From NCBI GenBank assembly GCA_032629725.1, contig JAFEVB010000018.1, positions 434,001-498,000 on the forward strand: a DNA stretch of 64,000 nt, in the 5' to 3' direction. The position numbers and the translations under genes are program-made. The DNA is from Gremmenia infestans. Lineage: Eukaryota; Ascomycota; Leotiomycetes; Helotiales; Hamatocanthoscyphaceae. The notes under the pieces are model-generated. The model saw only the letters and a list, made by a program, of their open reading frames with translations, was not told the DNA's origin and did no database searches. Shown in pieces: positions 11,880-22,800 of this stretch (position 1 is the stretch's first letter; each line of letters starts with the position of its first letter).

Positions 11880-12312
11880 CAAGTATCTTCTAGAATGCTC
11901 TCAACTCAAAGAAAAGCACAAGCACACTCTCTCACAAGGATCAGCACAATACCTGGACGAAGGTATAGAATCTCTAGAGAGCAGTCTCATAACCGAACGT
12001 GCAATTGGGAATAAATATCAAAACGATCAACATTGCCACGGCAAAATGGACGGAACTTCTTGGACAATTAGACAGCTTGCGGGAACAGTTATCATCCTCG
12101 AAGGAGGAGACCAAGTTGTTGCGTGAAGACGTATAGAGAGTACAGGAAAGCTGCCCTTTCAGAGCCTTCTCATAATAGAGAGAGATGATGTGAGGCAGAG
12201 ACTATCGATTGCTGAAGCTGAGCTAGCCAGATCCCTGAGACAGACTCGAATTAGGTTCGAGGATAACCTTGAAGCAAAGAAGGGACCAGAAAGCGTTGCC
12301 ATTTTCCGATGA
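11880..12312 (+). pseudogene. Decayed coiled-coil gene fragment
   Basis: Pieces of a heptad-rich protein are readable on the plus strand but in different frames and with stops. One frame reads QYLDEGIESLESSLITERA at about 11948-12004; another reads LGQLDSLREQLSSSKEETK near 12060-12115 and ends at TAG; a third reads RLSIAEAELARSLRQTR near 12200-12260. The Leu/Glu/Lys periodicity continues across the breaks, which suggests one coiled-coil gene broken by at least two frame changes. No intron with proper GT-AG and phase repairs it. I cannot name the parent gene. Confidence 0.4.
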
Positions 12313-12642
12313 GTAAAGTACTGCTGAGATCACTCTTGAGTAAATTGTCCATTGCAATATATGTCCCAAGGGAAAGATTGTAGAGGTTTTGTTGCGTGTC
12401 GCGCAAAAGAAGAAGAAAGCAACATGGGATTCAATGTTGACATTGATTGTATTCACATATATCGCCGGGCCGATTATGGGATAGAGGGGTATATAACGTT
12501 AGATAAAAGCTTTGCAAGATACATCCAAGTATAATGGTGTACTGGTCTAGGTTTCTACGAGAATTCATCGTCGACATGTTCGAGGGTATCCCTAGGCTGT
12601 TCTTTTTTTGCATATTCTTTTGCGTGTTTTCTTTCTGCAATT

Positions 12643-12887
12643 TGCAATATAGGTATAGAAAATCAACGGCGGATAGGAATAATTTAGCATATCGCGTTTC
12701 TTCGAAGGACCCATCATCTTGAATTTCTTCACCATTCGACGCCTTTTGCTACATGCATTAGTCTACTATAGGATCCATTTCTGATTTTCTATAACTAGAC
12801 CTATATTAAGAACCGGCGGGTCCCTCGAAGAAACGCGATATGCTAAATTATTCCTATCCGCCGTTGATTTTCTATACTTATATTGCA
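12643..12887. mobile_element. Inverted-repeat element, 70-bp arms, 105-bp spacer (MITE-like)
   Basis: The left arm 12643-12712 and the right arm 12818-12887 are reverse complements with only two mismatches over 70 nt; both contain the core GGCGGATAGGAATAATTTAG or its complement. The spacer contains a diverged third copy of the arm end (tgattttctataactagacc). No open frame lies inside. Near-perfect arms imply a recent origin or active maintenance. The length and lack of coding sequence fit a miniature inverted-repeat transposable element, but I found no clear target-site duplication. Confidence 0.6.
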
Positions 12888-13298
12888 CCTCTATTATAGT
12901 ATAAATATGGACGACTCGCTTGTACAGTGCTGCCTAACACTTCGTCTACCTTACGCTCTCCTAGTGAATCGGCTGGAGACTCTACTCGTGAATACAATCT
13001 TGGGTTATTGATTTTTGAGGCTGGGAATGCTAATTAAAGACTGCGTCGTCCCTAGCGTTGGCTCTTGAAGTGAGAACGGATGCATAACAAGCGGGTATAA
13101 GGACGTTGGCTAATGAGAATACTTGAGATTGATTATTTGGCATGGAGTGACATCTGAATGATAGTTGGGTCATTTCTGTTAGTATAAGTCAAGTCAAGGA
13201 AAGATTTGCTTTCAAAGTTCACCCACACACTTGAAACGTTCAAGTTGAAAGACTATCAAAATTACTACCCTCTTTGCTCGTCCAGTCCATGATCCCAT

Positions 13299-14117
13299 TC
13301 AAACATCGCAAGGAAACTCCTCAATAGCCAAAGTTGGATCGTCGACGGATTTTGTACCCCTGAATTTCGCAAAAGACAATTTGAACTTCTCTTCCGTCAT
13401 GAAACTCGTTGTATTCTCTCGTCTTCTTTCCACCCTTCCACCTCCAAGAGAGTCCTCGAAGATTGGCTGAAGTTCGTATTGGCTGTAGTGGCACAAGGTC
13501 TCGACTTGCTTTGGTGTAATGGGCTTCTTATCGGCCCTGACGACAATAATACTGCCAACTCGTTCATCCCATTCAAAGGGTGCCCATCCCCGTTTCGTGA
13601 TCTGTGGGTCTGGATCCATAATGAGGAAGGTTGCAGCTTGATTGTGATAAGGGTGACCCTCTCTGTTATCCTTCCAGGATCTGTCAGGCGGACACTTCCT
13701 CACCAAGACGTTCAGCCCTAGCAGCTTTGTAATCTGCGGTCCTCTTGCATGGATGAACACTGAGTGATCAATTGGAGCCTCGACTGGTGTGTACATGTCC
13801 ACGCCGAAGGTGTCCTTATCTCCTTGACAATTGACCTTCACCCATTTGACTTTCCGTCCCGTAAGAAGAAGAGAAGATGTAGCTGTATCGAGGGTTTCAT
13901 CCCTATATGAAGTGGAGTAATCCACCGCGACTCGAAGATCCTCAGCCGTAACATGTTGGTAGTATAGCGGATCTCTCTCTGTGCCCGTCTTGCTCAGGAC
14001 GCACTCGTTGGTCTTCGCGCCACCTATGAGAAAGATTTCGCGGCAATTCACAAGTGTAGTATAGTCAAGACTGACATTCCGAAGAACATTTCGACTGGTT
14101 GGTTTGTATTCTGTCAT
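13299..14117 (-). CDS. Orphan-type protein, 272 residues, unknown function
   Basis: A single uninterrupted frame runs from ATG at 14117 to the stop at 13299. Composition is that of an ordinary soluble globular protein; no signal peptide or membrane segment is visible. The N-terminal part carries CREIFLIGGAKTNECVL, the middle HPYHNQAATFLIMDPDPQI followed by GWAPFEWDERVGSIIVVRAD, and the tail is charged. I recognise no catalytic motif. The gene sits alone between gene-poor stretches and shares no close neighbour, so context gives no hint. Length and absence of stops make it probably real. Confidence 0.65.
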   Translation of the reverse strand: MTEYKPTSRNVLRNVSLDYTTLVNCREIFLIGGAKTNECVLSKTGTERDPLYYQHVTAEDLRVAVDYSTSYRDETLDTATSSLLLTGRKVKWVKVNCQGDKDTFGVDMYTPVEAPIDHSVFIHARGPQITKLLGLNVLVRKCPPDRSWKDNREGHPYHNQAATFLIMDPDPQITKRGWAPFEWDERVGSIIVVRADKKPITPKQVETLCHYSQYELQPIFEDSLGGGRVERRRENTTSFMTEEKFKLSFAKFRGTKSVDDPTLAIEEFPCDV

Positions 14118-15142
14118 GGTGCTCTCGTTATTGCCTGCAGCTAGATATTCTTTAACTTCGGCGAAATCGTAAGTTCAGTACTCATCATTGCAGTTCGTAT
14201 TTGATCCAAGCCAGACTTGGGACTTTGGAATTGACTGGAAAGATGATTCCAAAATTAGTTGACGAGGAAGGCCGGGGGGAGTTTTGGACGAAACTCTTGC
14301 AGATGGTTTTGTGGAGAAGCCAGTCCGTTTGCTGACATGGGCGAGCAATACGCTGCCGAGCGACATGACGGGCAGGACTAAGAAGTAGATAGGTTGCAGA
14401 TTGTGCATTTCAGCGGCGCCATTGTGGCAATGGAGGATACTGAAAGTCGATCAGAGATTGTTCATGGAAAGTTTTGGATGCTAGGACTGGGGACTCAACG
14501 GATTCAACACTTCAAGAGTCTTGTCAGACTAGCAAACATTGCCTCAATATATCTGGATATCTTGATTCTAATGAAACACCTAAAGCGTGCTCCCGAAGTC
14601 GATATCATAAAGGGTCACTCGTCTGTATGTTCCCGATTAGACAAGGGTGTCATTGGCTGGCACCATTGCCTTCACTTATCATGAAAATTTTATACTACTC
14701 CCTTTCTTCAATGAAACATTATGTCATCCCGACTTCAGCTACTTAGAATATCGTTCTTCGTAATTGTATTGATTTTGTTATTAGTGAGAGTTATAAAGTT
14801 GTATTACTACTCGCTACCCCTTTTTGACCGTCTCGGCTAAATCGTTAACTTAAGTCATAAATTTGGTCTCACTTCACTATACTATTTTAACCTCGATGTG
14901 TCGGCTTTGTGCGAGTAATATAACTGTCACAATTATTAATCTTAGTAAATTGACATTATGTAACTCAGCTTCGACATGCCAATAAGTGTTGAGAGCTAGA
15001 GCTTCAAACATGACACTGCGCTGCGCCTGCTCTCCGGATATTTTATAATCCGTTCCGACTCAACTTTTACCTTTACCTCACCTCAAACTACTCCCCGCCG
15101 TCTTAATCAAAATTCCCATCCTCTGAGGACCTATTTGGTTTA
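14118..15142. other. Intergenic, no gene supported
   Basis: A 77-codon minus frame at 14175-14408 has a hydrophobic start but no family match, and I could not splice it to the downstream gene. The rest is AT-rich spacer, ending in a CT-rich promoter-like stretch just before 15143. Confidence 0.4.
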
Positions 15143-16204
15143 ATGACTGAGGCAAGCCCATCTCAGACGACAATCATGGCCTTGGTCAGTGGCCCTCAAT
15201 CGATACCACCCCAGACGAGTAGCCAGTCCTTCCCCAAATTCCAAAACCTTCCACTGGAGATACGTCTTAAGATCTACCAATTCGCTATCCCGGCGCGCCT
15301 CGTTACCATACTAGCCTATCAGCGTATCATAAACACCACTGATATAGAATCACCGTGGAGAAGCACAACGTTGAGACGCTTAACGTGGAGACGCTTGACG
15401 TGCATAGAACGCCTCTTCACAGATCCCAACCCAATCCCGCCTCTGTTTCACGCTAACAGCGAGACTCGCAGCTTTATGCTCGCCCAGAACTTTAGAAACA
15501 TCGAATCTAATAAAGCCACAGATTTCGATATCAGGCGAATGATCTTGCGTCCTCATATCAACGAGGACGGACAGTATCCAGATGATTGGGCCTCATCCGA
15601 CCTTGACAATACATGCCGTGCTGTGCCTGCTGAACACCGCCGCTATTCTCTTGTCAGCCCAGAAAATGATATTTTCTTTCTCGGAGATCCTGAAATTCCG
15701 GGACCTAATGTTATCTTGTCCAGAATCAATGTCATGGTTCGATGGATGGATAGATATTGCTTGGACCACATCAAAAGGCTCGCTATGCCTTATTGCACCT
15801 GGAAAAAAGCATTCACAGATCCGACAAGCTGCCCGCTGGCAGATTTCAAGGGTCTGGACGAGTTGTTTATTATATTTGTATGTTCTGAAGTCAAGCCGTT
15901 GACGGATTATCTGCATGGAATACCCAATTACGTTAATCCATATTTCGAGACTATAAGCCCAGAGGTATGTACTTCTGGATATTAGAATCTTGAGGCGAAG
16001 CCCCGAGATGAAATATACGTCTTCTGGGTTTCCCGAAGTTGTTGCTACGCCGTTATCTTTCCTCGAAAAGTAAAGCTAATTCCCCTCTCTTCATAGGTGA
16101 TGGATGAATTTGAAGCGTTATCGAGCGCATTTCCGGATTGGAAAAAGCCAGCAATCAAATTTGTGGAAAATAAAACCGCCCTTTTGAAGGAATTGGGTCT
16201 GTGA
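15143..16204 (+). CDS. 2EXR-domain protein
   Basis: Exon 1 is 15143-15964 and exon 2 is 16097-16204, across a 132-nt intron with GTATGT...ATAG; 309 residues. Near residue 30 it has FPKFQNLPLEIRLKIYQFAI, the hallmark of the 2EXR domain (F-box-like head, 'LPxEIRxxIW'), which is greatly expanded in Leotiomycetes and Sordariomycetes. The usual following elements are seen: a conserved 'PIPPLFHANSETRSFML' (parent 'hxSRxxAL') near residue 98 and 'NDIFFLGDPE' near residue 173. Function is unknown in the family. A tandem LRRLTWRRLT duplication near residue 77 shows local slippage. The start could be the second ATG at 15176, as both precede the domain. Confidence 0.82.
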
Positions 16205-17162
16205 GTGAGCTTGGCCAATTAAACTTGACTACAATGGGTCTCGATATGTGAAAGTGCAAAGGCGTTCGGATAATCCAACAAATTCCTCGGTTTATAGGGT
16301 CTTCAGGCGTTGACAGGTTTCAGTTGGTGTTAGTTATTCGCTCACTCGGTTTCCAAACTTTTCGGGATTTATAGCGCTCACACTGTGAGCGTCACAGTCT
16401 GCAACTATTTTGGACTTTTGGTCAGATACGAAGCATTACAGGAAATTGATTTAGAAACTCAATCAATATGTAGGGCGGGTCCTCAATGCACTGCTTGAAT
16501 TAAATACACGAGCTGTAAGTGGTGCGTATGCCTTCAAAGGTAACAAGACACAGGTGGATAGTAGGTACACCTAGCTTTAATACTTGATTTGTTATGAGAT
16601 CAAGTGCTCGGCTTGAGTATTGGATCTTTGGTTAGGATTTCCCTTGTTTGTTTGAAGATAAACCTGAATATTATCATTTCCCTTTTTAAATGATTGACGA
16701 TGCTTATAGATTGATAATGACATATTGTAGACTAAAAAGACATAAGAGTACTAACAATATGCTAGATTATATAATAGAAGCTGTTTCCGTCAAGTGAGGG
16801 CAAGTAATAAGTTTACTTACTACGAACTAGGAATTTGGCCATAAAGTCTGAACCTATCTGAAAGTGACAAACATATCAAAGTATCAAGAAACCCTTAATT
16901 ATCACATTCCTATAAAACTTTAACATACCAATATCATGTGATCAAATTTCCCCTCCATTGTTCAGCCTCGCTTCATTTTTCCAACTTCCAGCCTTGTCCT
17001 CAACCTCCAATGCGCCGCAACTACCTTCCACGGGCTCCTATATTGTCGCCCTCAGGTTGCCACCAAACTCAGTCTTGAGGCACCAAACTCCAGGGAGGTT
17101 CCCGCTCGACAACCTTGAAACGCGCACTTGTCCCGGCTCCCTTCCCAGACACCACCACCACA
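16205..17162. promoter_or_regulatory. Intergenic between the 2EXR gene and swd1
   Basis: No gene is seen. The distal 600 bp are AT-rich spacer; the last ~200 bp are C/T-rich and probably contain the swd1 promoter and leader. Confidence 0.35.
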
Positions 17163-18611
17163 ATGAACCTCTCCCTAACCGATCCCTTCGTCCTCGCACA
17201 AGACTACCCTGAATCTACAACTGGCAGCCTCCGTAGTGGGCACGCTTGTGCCCTACGCTTCAACCGCAAAGGCGACTTCCTAGCCGCTGGGCGCGCCGAC
17301 GGTGTTGTCGTGATCTTCGACGTAGAAACACAAGGCGTGGCGCGGAAACTGAAGGGACACACGAGGCAGATACAGTCGCTGAGTTGGTCGCGCGATGGGC
17401 GATATCTTTTGACGAGTAGCCAGGATTGGAAGTGCAACTTGTGGGATTTGCAGGATGGGAGTATTGTGAGGAGTGTGAGGTTTGAGGCGGCGGTTTATAT
17501 TGCGGAGTTGCATCCGTGGAATCAGTAAGTCACTTGCGTAGACCGAGAGGGGGCCGGTTGTGCTGACTGGAATAGTCTCATGTTCGTGGTGTCGCTTTTC
17601 GAGGAACAGCCTTTACTGGTTGATGCGACGGATCCGGAATGCATCAAGCTCAATCTTCCCTCCGCGCCGAAACGAGGGCCTGATGAGAAGGTTACCGATA
17701 AACAAGCGTCGCAGGATGCAAAGCAGGCGACGACAGTCTCGGTTTTTACAGCTTCGGGGAAGCATATCGTTGCGGGTACGAATAAGGGGTGGTTGAATGT
17801 CATTGAAGTGGCTTCGAGGACGACTATCTACTCTACGAAAATATGCGCGGGCGTTGTCATTTTTCTGCGGCTTACGAGTTCGGGGAGAGATATTGTCATA
17901 AATTCTTCCGATAGAATCATTCGAACGATACAGATGCCCAATCTTTCCGACGATCCAGACACGATTGATATTGAGGTGGAGCACAAATTCCAGGATGTGG
18001 TCAATAGGCTGTCGTGGAATCATGTTGCTTTCAGCTCTACGGGAGAATATGTTACGGCTTCGACATATAATAATCACGACATCTATATCTGGGAGAGAAA
18101 TCACGGCAGTTTGGTTAAGATTCTGGAGGGCCCGAAGGAAGAACATGGTGTTGTGGAGTGGCATCCTCACCGAGCTCTAATTGCTGCTTGTGGGCTTGAG
18201 TCGGGGAGGATACATATCTGGTCAAACATACCACAACAACGATGGTCAGCTCTAGCTCCTGATTTTGTGGAAGTTGAGGAGAACGTCGAATATATCGAGC
18301 ACGAAGACGAGTTTGATATCCATCCACAAGAAGAAATCCACAAGCGAAGATTAGATTTGGAGGATGAAGATATTGATGTTTTGACCGTGGAGCCGGTCAA
18401 GGGCCTAGAAGAAGATAATGAGGCCTTCCGCATGCCAGTCCAGTTGGATCTCCAGGATAGTGAAGGTGAGGAGGAGTTTGTGGCTATTAGGAGGGGTGAG
18501 ATGAGGAGGAAGAGTCCTACTGCTAGTAGAGATTACATGTTGGATTCAGGGGTCATTGCAAGCGGGGATGACTTTGCCAACAAACCTAAAACGAAGAGCA
18601 AACGGCGTTAA
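17163..18611 (+). CDS. swd1: Swd1/RBBP5-type WD40 subunit of the Set1/COMPASS H3K4 methyltransferase
   Basis: Exon 1 is 17163-17524 and exon 2 is 17576-18611, with a 51-nt intron; 465 residues. The N-terminus MNLSLTDPFVLAQDYPE is characteristic of the RBBP5/Swd1 family, followed by WD repeats: 'GHACALRFNRKGDFLAAG' near 27, 'GHTRQIQSLSWSRDGRYLL' near 69, and a later 'FSSTGEYVTASTYNNHDIYI' near residue 300. The C-terminal ~120 residues are acidic then basic and probably disordered, ending KTKSKRR, a likely nuclear localisation signal. Swd1 is a core scaffold contacting the SET domain of Set1 and stimulates histone H3 Lys4 methylation. The start is the ATG at 17163; an in-frame TTG upstream is not needed. 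Confidence 0.9.
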
Positions 18612-19847
18612 GAGTTGGGTTAGGCGTTCAGGGGAAGCCATGGTCGGCATGAGGATTGGGTTTGGGGAGTTACATTAGCGATATGAATCTCGTTCCACAT
18701 GAAATAGATGTTTCCGAGATGCTGGTTTCCCACCTGGCGCGGGACACTGCAGGTGTGCGACCTGCCGCTCGCCGTTACCTTCTTTCCCCCCATAAAGCTG
18801 CGGAAGCTGGCCTCCTAGAGCCATGCCCGTTGAAATACCTCTTTTCACCAACCCATCATCTTCAAGGGGGCAATGACTGACTCTGAGTCAAGTCGGTTGT
18901 CTGCTGCCTGCCTGCAAGTAGTCATTGACTCTTTCTAAACATAAGGTGTACTTCTTACCGGTAGTTTTAGCAACACTACTTTGCCCTTGAACTTGCCTCT
19001 TCCGAGAAATCCTTTTCAATACACAACGACTAATTGACTGCCAACAGCAGCTCATTCACAGTGGAATATAGCATGTGACCAATCCACTGGAAGTTATTTT
19101 CTTATAGCGAGTTAGTAAGTAGGTCCATACTCCCTCCTATTCATAATAAGCTGAGGGCCTTGGAAGGTGGCCAGACCTGGGTAAGAACAGAATGAATGTT
19201 TCTAGGTTGCATTTGCATGTGCTGCGTACCTAGGTATTGTCTTTGCTGGGTTTCCGACCATGTGACAGTTTGAGAAAGTGTGAACTGCTTCTGATATATT
19301 TAGTAATTCAAGAGCATTATCTTAGTCAGTGTAAACTCAATTCTGCCCAAGTACCTCTTCTTACGCCGTGTGAATCATAAACCTTACTGTTGTATCCGTA
19401 TTTGGACTAGCGCGGTTTTGAGCCGCTGCATGGATTCATTCTTCAAATTCGCGCCTCGACAAAGGGAATTGACAACCCAGAACGACACAACACCCAACAT
19501 CATCATCTAGGGATAGCACGCGCAGCATCGTGTATTCCTCCATCAGAGTCTCTATTCGACTGAGACAACTATAGTACACTCATTTACCGACTCGTCGCAT
19601 CGCTGGACCACTCGCGGTAGGAAGTCGAACGATTCACGGCCTTGGGCCTGCGCTGCCTGGAGCGCCACCGCGACCACAACACTCTTTTCCATCTCGCGCA
19701 TACCGTTTCTCTCTCTGTAACACGGTTCTGCATCTCTCTCCCTTACCCTCGAGCCGATCACTCGTTGCGCCGCCGCGTTGAGAGCGTCGCCTCAAACACT
19801 GCTCTCGCCACGACCAACTTCGCCCTTGGCGAACAACATCCATCAAG
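18612..19847. promoter_or_regulatory. RPB1 upstream region
   Basis: No gene is seen over 1.2 kb. The final ~300 bp are C-rich (cgacaacaccc; catcatcatc; ctctctctgtaac) like long leaders of fungal housekeeping genes. No TATA box stands out. Confidence 0.4.
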
Positions 19848-22800
19848 ATGGCGAACCTCAATTTCACACACTCGGATGCGCCGTTGAAGATCATCCAGGA
19901 GATACAGTTTGGCCTGCTGTCGCCGGAGGAGATTAAGAATATGAGTGTTGCTCACATTCTTTACCCCGAGACGATGGACGAGAGCAAGATGAAGCCGCGC
20001 GACGGAGGACTGAACGATCCCCGACTCGGTTCTATCGACCGTCAATTCAAATGCGCCACTTGCGACCAAAACATGTCCGAGTGTCCTGGTCACTTTGGTC
20101 ATATTGAATTAGCCAAGCCGGTTTACCACCCCGGCTTCATTAAGAAGATCAAGAAGATTCTGGAGATTGTCTGCCACAACTGTGGCCGAATTTTATCTGA
20201 TAGAGTCAGTATACCTGGTCAAGTGCAAATTTACTTGTACTAGTCTTGCTAACATGATCGTTGAAGAATGATCCGCAATACAAAGCAGCCGTCTCCATTC
20301 GAGACCCGAAGCGTCGATTTGATACGATATGGCGGATTTGCAAGCCTAAATTGGTCTGCGAGAGTGATTTAAGTGCTGGGGATGAAGGGTTCAACGATGA
20401 TCCAAAGGGTGCTGCGAAGCGCTCCCATGGAGGATGCGGGAACAAACAGCCAGAAGTGCGCCAGAGTGCTCTTCAGCTCACCGGTACTTTTAAGCCTTCA
20501 AAGGAAGAAGTGAGCGAGGGTAGCCAGCCAGAGAAAAAGCTCATTACTCCAGAGGCGGCTCTGCACATCTTCCGAAGCATTTCTTCCGACGAGATACGCG
20601 ACCTAGGCTTGAGCAATGATTATGCGCGACCAGAATGGATGATCATCACTGTCCTACCAGTGCCCCCACCTCCTGTTCGACCCAGTATCTCGATGGATGG
20701 AACTGGTCAGGGGATGCGAGGAGAGGATGATTTGACGTATAAGCTAGGTGATATCATTCGCGCCAATGGCAACGTTCGACAGGCGCATCAAGAAGGCTCT
20801 CCTGCCCATATCACGCTTGATTTTGAGAATCTCCTGCAATATCATGTTGCTACATACATGGACAATGATATTGCTGGTCAGCCTCAAGCCATGCAAAAAT
20901 CAGGTAGACCTATCAAGTCTATCAGAGCTCGTCTAAAGGGCAAGGAGGGTCGTCTTCGTGGAAACTTGATGGGGAAGCGTGTCGATTTCTCGGCGCGTAC
21001 CGTTATTACAGGTGACCCCAACTTGTCCCTGGATGAAGTCGGTGTACCGAGAAGCATTGCTAGAACCCTGACATACCCTGAGACTGTCACACCTTATAAC
21101 ATCGGCAAGCTCTCGCAACTCGTCAAGAATGGTCCTAATGATCACCCTGGCGCCAAATATGTCATCCGATCCGATGGAACCCGTATCGATCTCCGGCATA
21201 ACAAGAACACTTCGGGAGTCAACTTGGAGTATGGGTGGAAGGTTGAGCGACATATCATCGATGGAGATTTCATCATCTTCAATCGACAGCCTTCGTTGCA
21301 CAAGGAGTCTATGATGGGTCACAGAGTCAAGGTCATGCCTTACTCCACCTTCCGACTCAATTTGTCAGTCACGTCGCCCTACAATGCCGATTTCGACGGT
21401 GATGAGATGAACTTGCACGTTCCACAGACCGAGGAAACTCGAGCTGAGGTCATGCAACTTTGTATGGTACCTCTCAACATTGTTTCTCCTCAGCGAAACG
21501 GTCCTCTTATGGGTATTGTGCAGGACACTCTTGCTGGAGTCTATAAAATGTGCCGCCGAGATGTCTTCGTGACAAAGGAGGCCTTGATGAACATCCTCCT
21601 CTGGGTTCCGGAATGGGATGGGGTTGTTCCTCACCCAGCTATCATCAAGCCCCGCCCCAGATGGACTGGAAAGCAAATCGTCAGTATGGTTATTCCTAAG
21701 CTTATAAACCTTTACATGCCCAACGATAACCACGAGGACTCCCCTCTGAAAGATGATGGTGTTTTGGTGACTGGCGGGGAGCTGATGTTTGGCCTTCTCA
21801 CCAAGAAGAATGTTGGAGCAGCCGGTGGTGGTATCATCCATCTCATTTTCAATGAGCAGGGTCCAGATGCTGCAATGGCGTTCTTCAACGGTTGTCAGCG
21901 AGTGGTCAACTACTGGCTACTTCACCACGGCTTCAGTATTGGTATCGGTGATACGATTCCAAACAAGAGCACAATCGAGAAGATTGAAATTGAGATCACC
22001 AAGCAAAAGGACGAGGTTGCTAGGCTCACTGCGCAGGCTACTGCCAACGAACTTGAGTCTCTTCCTGGTATGAACGTCCGTGAGACCTTTGAGAGTCAAG
22101 TCTCCAAGGCTCTAAATACCGCTCGTGACAAAGCTGGTACGAGAACAGAGGAAAGCTTGAAAGATGCCAACAATGCTGTGCAGATGGCTAAATCGGGTTC
22201 CAAGGGATCTACCATCAATATTTCCCAGATGACTGCGCTTGTGGGTCAACAATCAGTTGAAGGAAAGCGTATTCCTTTCGGCTTCAAATACCGAACACTA
22301 CCCCATTTTACCAAGGACGATTACTCGCCCGAATCTCGTGGTTTCGTCGAAAATTCTTATCTCAGAGGTCTCACACCTACTGAGTTCTTCTTCCACGCCA
22401 TGGCTGGTCGTGAAGGTCTGATTGATACCGCTGTCAAGACTGCCGAAACGGGATATATTCAACGTCGTCTTGTCAAGGCACTTGAGGATGTCATGGCAAA
22501 GTATGATGGTACGGTTAGAAACTCTCTCGGTGACATCGTCCAGTTCGTCTACGGTGAAGATGGCCTTGATGGTACGATCATCGAAAAGCAGCGTGTTGAT
22601 AGCATCAACATGTCTCACAAGGCTTTTGAAGACCGTTTCCGTATGGATGTTATGGATGAGTCCCAGCAGGTCAGTCCCGAATTGTTGGAGCATGCCAACG
22701 AGATCAATGGTGATCTCGCTGTGCAAGAGCTGTTGGATCAAGAGTGGGAGCAGCTTGTTAAAGATCGCGCCATGTTGCGTGATGTTAACTTCAAGAAGAA

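Larger units (their letters stand above)
11522..13298. other. Gene-poor interval with a relic and an inverted repeat
   Basis: No intact gene is seen. It holds a decayed coiled-coil reading frame (about 11880-12312) and an inverted-repeat element (12643-12887), both listed separately. The remainder is unremarkable. Confidence 0.5.

Noticed and set aside
14175..14408. 77-codon minus frame with a hydrophobic start
   Set aside because: No family resemblance, and every splice I tried towards the gene starting at 14117 met a stop codon.
17115..17162. Upstream extension of swd1
   Set aside because: It would need a TTG start; the ATG at 17163 gives the family-typical N-terminus.
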